Both the position numbers and the translations under genes were made by a program. The notes under the pieces are model-generated. The model saw only the letters and a program-made list of their open reading frames with translations. It was not told the DNA's origin and did not search any database. A DNA stretch of 39,973 nucleotides, from the NCBI GenBank assembly GCA_024399545.1, contig JAKSNS010000026.1:1-39973 (forward strand), given 5' to 3'. Each line of letters begins with the position of its first letter. Positions within the stretch are counted from its first letter, which is position 1. Source of the stretch: Paludibacteraceae bacterium (GTDB lineage: Bacteria; Bacteroidota; Bacteroidia; Bacteroidales; Paludibacteraceae). Of this stretch, positions 1 to 7,073 are shown in pieces.

Positions 1-45
1 TAATCTATCGTTAATGTATCGTTAATGTATCGTTAATGTATCGTT
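1..45. repeat. 11-bp tandem repeat at the window edge
   Basis: The unit ATCGTTAATGT occurs three times in a row from position 7, followed by a partial fourth copy ending at 45. Bases 1-6 look like the end of a further imperfect copy, so the array probably continues upstream of the window. No gene overlaps it. It lies about 90 bp before the rpsP promoter. Its role is unknown; a simple slippage repeat is the plainest explanation. Confidence 0.8.
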
Positions 46-132
46 GGGGCTGCATAGTGGTTGGGGAAAAGAGGTGTCGTATTTTGGGGATTTTACGGCG
101 TGAAATTATTTTGTAAAATAAATGGTGGAAAG

Positions 133-164
133 TTTGGTGGTGTGGAAAAAAAGATGTAACTTTG
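133..164 (+). promoter_or_regulatory. Bacteroidota-type promoter of rpsP
   Basis: A TTTG -33 box at 133-136 and a TAACTTTG -7 box at 157-164 are separated by 20 bp, the spacing known for the primary sigma factor of Bacteroidota. The rpsP start codon is about 60 bp downstream. Confidence 0.8.
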
Positions 165-224
165 CAACGCTTTTCGAGTAAAGGCATAATAGGTTTCAAA
201 TCATTAAAAACAAACAGTTTAACA

Positions 225-776
225 ATGGCAACTAAAATCAGATTGCAACGCAATGGACGCAAGGGGTATGCCTACTACCACATCGTCATTGCAGACGTTC
301 GTTCGCCACGTGATGGTCGTATCATCGAACGTGTAGGTTCTTACAACCCAAACACCAACCCTGCTACAGTGGATTTGCGCTTTGACCGTGCGCTCTATTG
401 GATAGAGACTGGTGCGCAGCCAACAGACACCGTGCGTAATATTTTGTCGCGTGAGGGCGTTATGTTGATGAAGCATCTCAACGGAGGTGTTCGCAAGGGT
501 GCTTTCACAGCAGAAGAGGCACAGAAGCGTTTTGAGGCTTGGAAGGCCAACAAAGCTAAAGCTATCGAAGGCATTGCCAGCAAGGTTGCTGACGCTAAGA
601 GAGATGCCGCTAAGGCTCGTCTTGAGGCAGAAAAGGCTACAAACGCCGCTAAAGCCGAGGAGTTGGCTAAGAAGCGCGCTGAGGCTCTTGCCGCTGAAGA
701 GGCTGCCGCTAAGGCTGCCGCCGAGGAGGCTGCCGCTGCAACCGAAGAGCCAAAAGAAGAGGCTACCGAGGCTTAA
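225..776 (+). CDS. rpsP: Small ribosomal subunit protein bS16 with long C-terminal tail
   Basis: Ribosomal protein bS16 of the 30S subunit, 183 aa. The N-terminal part ([20 protein letters not shown], then a YNP motif and an L-RALYW-GAQPT motif up to about residue 80) is the conserved S16 fold. From about residue 95 to the end the protein is a charged Ala/Glu/Lys-rich extension, about twice the size of a typical 80-90 aa S16; such tails are known in Bacteroidota. The ATG at 225 was chosen because the family starts at MATKIRL; an in-frame start at 162 would overlap the -7 box. It is transcribed alone from the promoter at 133-164 and ends at the hairpin at 803-840. Confidence 0.95.
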   Translation: MATKIRLQRNGRKGYAYYHIVIADVRSPRDGRIIERVGSYNPNTNPATVDLRFDRALYWIETGAQPTDTVRNILSREGVMLMKHLNGGVRKGAFTAEEAQKRFEAWKANKAKAIEGIASKVADAKRDAAKARLEAEKATNAAKAEELAKKRAEALAAEEAAAKAAAEEAAAATEEPKEEATEA

Positions 777-802
777 GGGAGCAACAATTGCTAAAAAAAC
801 AA

Positions 803-840
803 GAAACGGAAGCCCGCTTTATGGGGTTTCCGTTTCCTTT
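803..840 (+). terminator. Rho-independent terminator after rpsP
   Basis: GAAACGGAAGCCC pairs with GGGGTTTCCGTTTC through a 13-bp stem with one G-T pair, followed by CCTTTATT. It ends only 15 bp before the next start codon, so the polysaccharide genes downstream depend on readthrough or on a promoter I cannot see. Confidence 0.8.
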
Positions 841-854
841 ATTCTGAAAAACGG

Positions 855-2096
855 ATGAACCTGGTGACGCTTATAACGGGTATTGTCATAGTGATGGCTG
901 TCGTCGAACTGCTGTTGCATGGTATGCAGCGTATGAAGCGTGACTTGTTCTATGTTGCCATGGTCGTGGCATGGGTAGGGTTCACCTCGAAATACTATTA
1001 TGGTCCTGACATAGTGATTTATACGCTGTTGTATGACGAAAGTTGGAGTCTGTATGATTTGGTTTTCGGTCATTATACGGGCGGTTATGAGATTGGCTAT
1101 GTCTATTTCAACGCAATATGCAAAGCGTTCGGGATGGGTTTCTGGGGAATGACGGCGGTTGTATCGACTTTGTTCTTCCTTGCGGTGTTCCTGGTGCTTA
1201 GGCGGTTGGAAGACAAACGGGTGCTGGCATTGGCGTTGGTGCTGGTCATTATGAAAGACCTGATTTACGCACAGTTGAGGCAATGTATGGCTGTCTCGTT
1301 CTTCGTGTTTGCCGTGGTCGAGGCTGAGGGTTGGCGGACGAATGGGCGTAAGGGCAAAAGGGATGTTTTTGGTGCGGTGTTGTTTGGCTTGATTTCTATG
1401 ACAATGCATAAATCGGCGTTCGTCATAGTTCCGTTGACGGTATTCTACTATGTTTTGCAGCCGTATATGATGCGGAAAAACACGTGGCCTGTGCTGCTGA
1501 CATTGTTGGCGATGTTGGTTATAGTACCTACATGGGACTTGATAGTGGCGGTTACTGACGTGCTGAACATCAATGGAATGACGATGGATTCTATTAGGTT
1601 GCACCTGTCGTTCGTGAACTTGAGGCAGACCAACTTGCTGATATACGGTACCGCGTTACTGGTGTTGGTGATGTATTCAAGGGGGCAGGAGCGAAAGGGG
1701 TTTATGGTCGCGACGGTTTTTTGCGGTATGATTGTAATTGTGGTGCTTTACCAATATTACTTCATCGTCGATAGGCTGAGGTCGTATTTCGCTCTTTTCG
1801 TGATTTATTATATATTCAACACGATGAGGGTGGCTGCCGAGAAGAGGGAACCTTACGTGAACATTGTCAGGCAGTTGTGCGAGATTGTATTGTTATTCTT
1901 TATGGTGGGTAAGACCTATTCGTTTGACAAAGCGTCGAGGGCTGAACAAGGTGACTTGTTGGAGGTTAGTACCGTGTTTGACCTTATAGATGAAGATGTT
2001 ACAGTCGTGAGGGAAAGGCAAATGGAAAAAGGGAGAAGATTTTGGGCATCGGAACAGAGGTCTGACAACAGATATAAAATACCTGAAAAAAAGTAG
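855..2096 (+). CDS. EpsG/Wzy-like polysaccharide polymerase (membrane)
   Basis: Polytopic inner-membrane protein of 413 aa with about ten hydrophobic segments. It resembles the EpsG family, which polymerises polysaccharide repeat units: a YYGPDIVIYTLLY stretch near residue 55, a QLRQCMAVSFFVFA segment near residue 140 and an MHKSAFVIVPL segment near residue 185 match the D-Y, RQ-A and H-SA motifs of that family. The C-terminal 60 residues are cytoplasmic and charged. It is the first of five genes that overlap or nearly overlap; the next is a glycosyltransferase starting inside its stop codon. Substrate is unknown. No flippase or initiating sugar transferase is present in the window, so this may be a side cassette of a larger locus. 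Confidence 0.75.
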   Translation: MNLVTLITGIVIVMAVVELLLHGMQRMKRDLFYVAMVVAWVGFTSKYYYGPDIVIYTLLYDESWSLYDLVFGHYTGGYEIGYVYFNAICKAFGMGFWGMTAVVSTLFFLAVFLVLRRLEDKRVLALALVLVIMKDLIYAQLRQCMAVSFFVFAVVEAEGWRTNGRKGKRDVFGAVLFGLISMTMHKSAFVIVPLTVFYYVLQPYMMRKNTWPVLLTLLAMLVIVPTWDLIVAVTDVLNINGMTMDSIRLHLSFVNLRQTNLLIYGTALLVLVMYSRGQERKGFMVATVFCGMIVIVVLYQYYFIVDRLRSYFALFVIYYIFNTMRVAAEKREPYVNIVRQLCEIVLLFFMVGKTYSFDKASRAEQGDLLEVSTVFDLIDEDVTVVRERQMEKGRRFWASEQRSDNRYKIPEKK

Positions 2097-2926
2097 TGGT
2101 CGAAATTGTATTGTCATCTTATAACGGCTCACGTTTCATTGACCAGCAGATTGAGTCGATTGCCAACCAGACTTTCGGTGATTGGCTGTTGACGGTGCGT
2201 GACGATGGGTCGCAAGATGATACGGTACAGAGACTTGAGTCATGGCAAAACAGGTTGGGCGAGAGAATGAGGATAATGCCGTCTGAGGGGAATGTTGGTG
2301 TCGTGCGGTCGTTCGAGTTGCTGTTGGGATTTAGCAAAGGGGATTATGTGATGATGTGTGACCAAGACGACGTGTGGTTGCCCCGCAAGGTGGAGATGAC
2401 ATTGGAAATGATGAAAGAAGAGGAGAAGAAAAACAGCGGGAAGGCTGTGGCTGTATTCACCTCTATAAATCTGGTGGATGGCGAGTTGAAGCCCAAGGGA
2501 ATGACGTTTTTTGAACAAAACCATTTCGACTTCCCGTTTGCCAAGACTTTCAATAATATATGTGTGTGCAACTGCGTGGCTGGGTGTACTATGATGTTGA
2601 ACCGCAACGCATTGCGAGTCGCTTTGCCGTTTGCCGAAAGCGTGCCTGCACACGATTGGTGGGTTGCCGCCAAGGTTGCGAGAAATGGCATACTGAGTGT
2701 TTTGGAAACCCCTACGATGCTTTACCGTCTGCACGGAAACAATGTTTGCGGGGCGGACGTTATGGAAGACGGGCATTACCGTAAATTGATGAAATCGCCA
2801 CTTGCGGTTTGGCGTAAGTATGCGGAGGTTAGACAGTTTCTGAAAGACGTTGGTTTCAGATGGGGTTTTGCGGGGTGGCTGTTTTATAAACTTAGGCACG
2901 TTGCCCACAGAAAGTTGCGTAATTGA
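2096..2926 (+). CDS. Family 2 glycosyltransferase (rhamnosyltransferase-like)
   Basis: GT-A fold glycosyltransferase, 276 aa. The N-terminal EIVLSSYNGSRFIDQQIESI segment, the DDGSQDDT nucleotide-sugar site near residue 36 and the CDQDDVW metal-binding motif near residue 88 are typical of GT2 enzymes often annotated as rhamnosyltransferases. The likely start is GTG at 2096, overlapping the TAG stop of the polymerase gene by one base, which suggests translational coupling. No membrane segment is evident, so it should act at the cytoplasmic face. Donor and acceptor cannot be read from the sequence. Confidence 0.85.
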   Translation: MVEIVLSSYNGSRFIDQQIESIANQTFGDWLLTVRDDGSQDDTVQRLESWQNRLGERMRIMPSEGNVGVVRSFELLLGFSKGDYVMMCDQDDVWLPRKVEMTLEMMKEEEKKNSGKAVAVFTSINLVDGELKPKGMTFFEQNHFDFPFAKTFNNICVCNCVAGCTMMLNRNALRVALPFAESVPAHDWWVAAKVARNGILSVLETPTMLYRLHGNNVCGADVMEDGHYRKLMKSPLAVWRKYAEVRQFLKDVGFRWGFAGWLFYKLRHVAHRKLRN

Positions 2927-4002
2927 TGAAAATCTCTTTTCTGATACAGGACTGCACTACGGTAGGTGGAACGGAGCGTGTAACGTGTTGCCTTGCAAGC
3001 GAGATGGCGCGTCAGGGTAACGAGGTGTCGGTAATATCGGTTTTTGGTACTGGGGGAAAATGTAGATTCCCTTTGGACGGTCGTGTGCGGTTTGTCGTGG
3101 CTTGTGATTATGACTACGGATTGCAGATGAGCATGGCGAGAAGGTTGTTGTTGCTCGTCAAAATGGCATACAGGCTGAAAAACAACAGGTTGTTGCTTGA
3201 TGCCGATGTCGTCATAGCGCAGAAATTCTTTGCCGCATTGATGGCGGTGAGAGCTGGATATAAAAATAAGCTGATAGTAGGAGACCACTACCCATACAGG
3301 TTGTATAGGCAACCGTTGCTGAAATTCAGGGATATGATATACCGTAAGGCGAGGGTTGTCGTTGTGCTGACCGAAGGTTGCAGGCGGGATTTCGTTCGTA
3401 ACGGTGTTGACAAAGTGGAAATTATAGGCAATATGTTGCCAATAAAATCCGTTAACCCAATAGTGGAGAGGGAAAAAGTGATACTTGCCATCGGTCGGTT
3501 GTCCGAGGAGAAAGGTTTTGACTCATTGGTAAAAGCAGTCAATGGGATAAAAGAAAATCTGGACGGTTGGCGAGTAGAGATTTGCGGAGAGGGAGACCAG
3601 AGAAGCCGTCTTGAGGCTATGATAAGCCAATATGGTCTTGAGGATATAATAATTTTGCGTGGCAGTGTCGGCGATGTGACGAAAGAGTATGCCAGGGCAT
3701 CGTTCGGGGTAGTGCCGTCGCGCTACGAGGGGTTCTCGCTCGTATTACTTGAGGCGGCGGCGATGGGGCTTCCTATGGTGGCGTTCGATTGCCCTTATGG
3801 ACCATCTGAGATACTATCTGAAGGCGGTGGAATACTGGTTGCAAATCAGGATATTGACGCATTGGGCAGAGCTATCTTGAGAATGGTTGAGGACGCTGCG
3901 TTGAGGCGTAAATATAGCGAAGAAACAAGTAATATCGTAGGGAGGTTTTCTCCTTTGAAAATATATAACCAATGGATGCTAATAATCGGAAAGTATCTAT
4001 AA
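2926..4002 (+). CDS. Family 4 glycosyltransferase (GT-B fold)
   Basis: GT-B retaining glycosyltransferase of 358 aa. The N-terminal MKISFLIQDCTTVGGTERVT holds the GGTE loop of GT4 enzymes. The C-terminal half has AIGRLSEEKGFDSLVKA near residue 188 and the donor-binding PSRYEGFSLVLLEAAAMGLP segment near residue 265, including the E-x7-E arrangement of the family. The ATG at 2926 overlaps the preceding TGA (TGATG) and is preferred to a TTG three bases upstream. The 3' end overlaps the next gene by 31 bp. It probably adds one sugar to the same glycan as its neighbours. Confidence 0.88.
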   Translation: MKISFLIQDCTTVGGTERVTCCLASEMARQGNEVSVISVFGTGGKCRFPLDGRVRFVVACDYDYGLQMSMARRLLLLVKMAYRLKNNRLLLDADVVIAQKFFAALMAVRAGYKNKLIVGDHYPYRLYRQPLLKFRDMIYRKARVVVVLTEGCRRDFVRNGVDKVEIIGNMLPIKSVNPIVEREKVILAIGRLSEEKGFDSLVKAVNGIKENLDGWRVEICGEGDQRSRLEAMISQYGLEDIIILRGSVGDVTKEYARASFGVVPSRYEGFSLVLLEAAAMGLPMVAFDCPYGPSEILSEGGGILVANQDIDALGRAILRMVEDAALRRKYSEETSNIVGRFSPLKIYNQWMLIIGKYL

Positions 4003-4736
4003 TCACACCTTTATATAACGGAAGTCGTTTTGTGGCTCAAACCATCGAAAGTGTCATTGCCCAGACTTATCAGGATTGGGAAATGATAATCATAAACGAT
4101 GGGTCGAATGATAACGGTCCAGCCATTTGTCGTGAATATGCCGCTAAGGATGCGAGAATCAAGGTCTTTGACCAACCAAATGGTGGCTCTGCGTCAGCGC
4201 GCAATAATGGAATACGACGTGCTTTAGGCAGGTATATTGCACTGCTTGACGCTGACGACACGTGGATGCCATATTTCCTTGAGTCACAGTTGGATTTTAT
4301 GCGAGAAAATGAAGCTGTCCTTGTCTTTGGCTCACATCTGCGCATAGACGAGAATGGGCGTGAGTGCCTCCGACCTTTTGTAGTGCCTGAGAAAGTTGGC
4401 TACAGGGATATGCTTAGGACCTGTTATATATCTTGTCTCACAGGCCTTTACGACACTAAACCTTTCGGCAAGGTGTTCCTTCATGAGGAGTTCCGTTCAT
4501 TGAGGGATGACTATGTCTATTGGTTGGAAATCATCAAGAAATGCAAAGTGGCGTATGGCAACCAGAGGATTTTGGGATCTTATAGGATTTTGAGTTCTTC
4601 CATATCACGTGATAAGAAAAAAGTCGTAATTCCTCAGTATCGTGTCTATAGGCATGTCGAGGGGTTCAATGTCTTTGTTTCCCTTTATTATCTAATTTGT
4701 TGGGCCATAACTGGGTATAAGAAATATAGGAAGTGA
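3972..4736 (+). CDS. Family 2 glycosyltransferase
   Basis: GT-A glycosyltransferase, 254 aa. VSIITPLYNGSRFVAQTIES at the N-terminus, INDGSNDNG near residue 40 and LLDADDTWMP near residue 92 form the nucleotide-sugar and metal sites of GT2. The ATG at 3972 lies inside the previous gene in a different frame (31-bp overlap) and gives a start directly before the conserved VSIITP strand. It belongs to the same transcription unit as the genes on both sides. Sugar specificity is not visible. Confidence 0.88.
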   Translation: MDANNRKVSIITPLYNGSRFVAQTIESVIAQTYQDWEMIIINDGSNDNGPAICREYAAKDARIKVFDQPNGGSASARNNGIRRALGRYIALLDADDTWMPYFLESQLDFMRENEAVLVFGSHLRIDENGRECLRPFVVPEKVGYRDMLRTCYISCLTGLYDTKPFGKVFLHEEFRSLRDDYVYWLEIIKKCKVAYGNQRILGSYRILSSSISRDKKKVVIPQYRVYRHVEGFNVFVSLYYLICWAITGYKKYRK

Positions 4737-5431
4737 TGGTCAATTGCTCTCTGGTGACATACAAGACTGACAAGACTGAACTTGAGTCTATTTGTGCATT
4801 GCTGGGGAGTTGCCGAGAGGTAGGCGAAATCTATGTGATAGATAATACCTTTGACAATGTTGGTTACGGTCGTGGCCACAACAAGGCTTTTGAAAAGACT
4901 TTTCCCACTGATGCGAAATATCATTTGGTGGTTAATACGGATATAAGGTTTGAGCCAGATGTGATTACTCGTATCGTGGGCTTTATGGACGCTCATCCGG
5001 ACGTTGGGCATTTAATGCCGCGCGTGCTTAATGTTGACGGTTCAGACCAGCATCTTGCAAAGAGTCTTCCGTCGCCTTGGGACTTGATTCACAGACGGTT
5101 GTTCGGTTCGCACAGATGTGAACTGGCTTTTCCCGAAACAGGGTTTTATGATGTGCGGTATCTTTCCGGCTGTTTTATGTTTCTACGGGTTGACGCTATG
5201 CGGAGGTTGAAGGAGAAAGACGGGTATCTGTTTGACCCACGTTTTTTTATGTACCCCGAGGATATTGATTTCACACGCAGGATAGCACAGGTGGCAAGGA
5301 CTGTCTATTGGCCGGAGGTCAGCATAATTCACGACCATAGGCGCGAGTCATACGAGTCGCTGAGAATGACGAGGATACATGCGTGGAATATGTTGAAATA
5401 TTTTTGGAAATGGCGTGGTGACTGGCGTTAG
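4736..5431 (+). CDS. Family 2 glycosyltransferase, WbbL-like
   Basis: GT-A enzyme of 231 aa. The VNTDIRFEPDVI strand near residue 65, the LSGCFMFLR motif near residue 142 and FDPRFFMYPEDIDFTRRI near residue 164 are typical of WbbL-type enzymes that transfer rhamnose or a related sugar to a lipid-linked acceptor. The ATG at 4736 overlaps the preceding TGA (TGATG), as at an earlier junction in this operon; a GTG three bases upstream is possible. It is the last gene of the cassette; a REP palindrome starts 22 bp after its stop and may act in place of a terminator. Confidence 0.85.
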   Translation: MVNCSLVTYKTDKTELESICALLGSCREVGEIYVIDNTFDNVGYGRGHNKAFEKTFPTDAKYHLVVNTDIRFEPDVITRIVGFMDAHPDVGHLMPRVLNVDGSDQHLAKSLPSPWDLIHRRLFGSHRCELAFPETGFYDVRYLSGCFMFLRVDAMRRLKEKDGYLFDPRFFMYPEDIDFTRRIAQVARTVYWPEVSIIHDHRRESYESLRMTRIHAWNMLKYFWKWRGDWR

Positions 5432-5453
5432 CGTATGCACCGGTCACCAACAC

Positions 5454-5481
5454 CTGTAAAGACGGAGCCTGCTCCGTCTCC
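5454..5481 (+). repeat. REP palindrome, copy A (upstream of the RAYT gene)
   Basis: A perfect hairpin AGACGGAGC-CT-GCTCCGTCT at 5460-5479 is preceded by GTAA (5456-5459) and followed by CC. Copies at 26384 and 28305 have the same orientation, and all three carry an ATATAYG sequence about ten bases after the hairpin. Copies inside and after the RAYT gene have the opposite orientation, so the gene is bracketed by inverted REPs. Confidence 0.9.
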
Positions 5482-5585
5482 CATCGATATACGTAAACGG
5501 TGGTTCTGTTAATTATGCTTTTTAGGTTATATAAGCGGATGGTCCGAAATCGTCTCAAAATAATTGATATAACCACCCTGAAAAT

Positions 5586-6136
5586 ATGGATAGCGAAAAA
5601 TTCAAAGACATATACCGCGTCAAGTCAGCCCGCTATGTATTGCACAAGTACAATATGGGTGAGTATTTTATCACCATTTGCACCAGCAACCGCAGACATT
5701 ATTTTGGACACATTGGCCGAAATAAGAATTTTGAACTGGAAATGAGTCTTTCGGAAATTGGGCGTGTAGTAGATGATAATATACGGAATATCAATCTGCA
5801 TCATCCATACGCCCACATACCGGCATACGTAATTATGCCCAATCACATTCATTTAGTTGTTATAATCAATGATATTGGAGAGACGGAGCAGGCTCCGTCT
5901 TTACAGGTGATGGACACAGAAAACATAATATTTCATTACAAAAAGGCAAACTATCATGTACTATAGGCAGCATGAAATCTGCTGTCACGAAATATGCAAA
6001 CGAGCACAAAATACCATTCGGTTGGCATTCTCGTTTTCATGACCATGTTATTCGCAGTCAGAATGAGCTGGATGCGATTGTATCATATATAGGACACAAT
6101 GTAGTTAATTGGGGAATTGATGAATACAATTCGTAA
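5586..6136 (+). pseudogene. Frameshifted REP-associated tyrosine transposase (RAYT, Y1/HUH family)
   Basis: The first frame (5586-5966) encodes a RAYT N-terminus: a MGEYFITICTSNRRHYFG strand, then YVIMPNHIHLVV, whose HIH is the HUH metal site. The C-terminal half continues in the -1 frame from about 5942 to the TAA at 6134-6136 and includes IGSMKSAVTKYANE, FGWHSRFHDHVIRSQ and IVSYIGHNVVNW, all standard for the family. The switch lies near an A5 run at 5940-5944; a one-base deletion is most likely, programmed -1 slippage is possible but the heptamer is not a classical site. A REP element is embedded in frame at 5881-5907. RAYTs are single-copy, domesticated relatives of IS200/IS605 transposases associated with REP dispersal. 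I did not identify the catalytic Tyr with certainty. Confidence 0.85.
5881..5907 (-). repeat. REP palindrome, copy B, inside the RAYT coding sequence
   Basis: AGACGGAGC-AG-GCTCCGTCT followed by TTACAGG (27 bp, nine codons) is the same repeat as in the adjacent array, in the opposite orientation to copy A. It is in frame with the RAYT gene and encodes a linker reading ETEQAPSLQV directly after the HUH-containing strand. Confidence 0.9.
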
Positions 6137-6153
6137 GCCACTAATCCTGGAAG

Positions 6154-6420
6154 AGACGGAGCAGGCTCCGTCTTTACATGGGTTGCTTTGTTATTCTGAG
6201 GGAGATGGAGCAGGCTCCGTCTTTACATGGGTTGCTTTGTTATTCTGAGGGAGACGGAGCAGGCTCCGTCTTTACAGGGGTTGCTTTATTATTCTGAGGG
6301 AGATGGAGCAGGCTCCGTCTTTACAGGGGTTGCTTTATTATTCTGAGGGAGATGGAGCAGGCTCCGTCTTTACAGGGGTTGCTTTGTTATTCTGAGGGAG
6401 ATGGAACAGGCTTCGTATCA
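6154..6420 (-). repeat. Tandem REP array, six units of 49 bp
   Basis: Hairpin units begin at 6154, 6203, 6252, 6301, 6350 and 6399, a constant 49-bp period. Each unit is the REP hairpin, then TTACAKGGGTTGC and TTTRTTATTCTGAGGG. Units 1 and 3 have GACGGAGC in the left arm, units 2, 4 and 5 have GATGGAGC (a G-T pair in the stem), and unit 6 (GATGGAAC, GCTTCGTAT) is degenerate. The array starts 18 bp after the RAYT stop and ends 11 bp before the WbqC-family gene. It is not CRISPR: the whole period is repeated and no unique spacers exist. Confidence 0.92.
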
Positions 6421-6431
6421 ACTATGGAAAT

Positions 6432-7058
6432 ATGATTTTATTACCTCTGACATATTTTGGGAACATTGAGTACTACAGCCATCTAATGGAAGATGAGTGT
6501 AGGGTAGAGGCGTGTTGCAGTTACGAGAAACAGACGTACGCCAACCGTTGTACTATCGTTGGTGCGAATGGTGTTCAGAATCTTACTGTTCCTGTCGCAA
6601 AACCTTGGCATAATGTACTCGTAAAAGACGTCCGCATAGCGTACGACGAAGATTGGCAGACGATGCACTGGCGCGCCCTTCGTGCGGCGTATAATTCGTC
6701 ACCTTTTTTTGAATTTTATGCCGATGAGCTGTCGGTTTTATATACCCGGAGGTATGAATTTCTGGTGGATTTCGACCGAAAAGCCGAGGAAATAGCACTT
6801 TCTCTCCTTGGTTTGACGCACTTAACCCCCCGACTTACAGAGGATTGGATGCCAGATGAAAAATTGGGGATAAAAGATTACCGAAACTCTTTGCATCCTA
6901 AGAAAAAAGTTGTACCTTTACACATTATTTTAGGAGTGGAATATTATCAGGTTTTCACTCCGAAATTCGGCTTTATTCCCAACCTCTCCATCATCGATTT
7001 GCTGATGAATATGGGGAATGAGAGCCGCATATACTTGCGTAAAATCATTAACAAATAA
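6432..7058 (+). CDS. WbqC-like family protein
   Basis: A 208-aa protein that matches the WbqC-like family: PLTYFGNIEYYSHLME at the start, a YEKQTYANRCTI segment near residue 33, LTVPV near residue 52, and WQTMHWRALRAAYNSSPFFE near residue 77. The family occurs in O-antigen and other loci; its biochemical role is not settled, so I assign none. It begins directly after the REP array. ilvE follows 15 bp later and gap 20 bp after that, so the three may be co-transcribed, although no functional link is apparent. Confidence 0.85.
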   Translation: MILLPLTYFGNIEYYSHLMEDECRVEACCSYEKQTYANRCTIVGANGVQNLTVPVAKPWHNVLVKDVRIAYDEDWQTMHWRALRAAYNSSPFFEFYADELSVLYTRRYEFLVDFDRKAEEIALSLLGLTHLTPRLTEDWMPDEKLGIKDYRNSLHPKKKVVPLHIILGVEYYQVFTPKFGFIPNLSIIDLLMNMGNESRIYLRKIINK

Positions 7059-7073
7059 AAATACTTTACGACT

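Noticed and set aside
487-858. A 123-codon plus-strand frame rich in Leu, Arg and Pro
   Set aside because: A +1 shadow of the Ala/Lys-rich rpsP tail that also runs through the terminator.
819-1604. A 261-codon open frame on the minus strand
   Set aside because: It lies antisense to the polymerase gene, is rich in His, Arg and Gln as expected from reverse reading of hydrophobic codons, and crosses the rpsP terminator.
2240-2908. A 222-codon minus-strand frame
   Set aside because: Antisense shadow of the glycosyltransferase gene at 2096-2926, which has clear family motifs.
6154-6420. Possible CRISPR array
   Set aside because: The full 49-bp period is repeated without unique spacers, the core is a perfect palindrome found elsewhere as single copies, and no cas gene is nearby.
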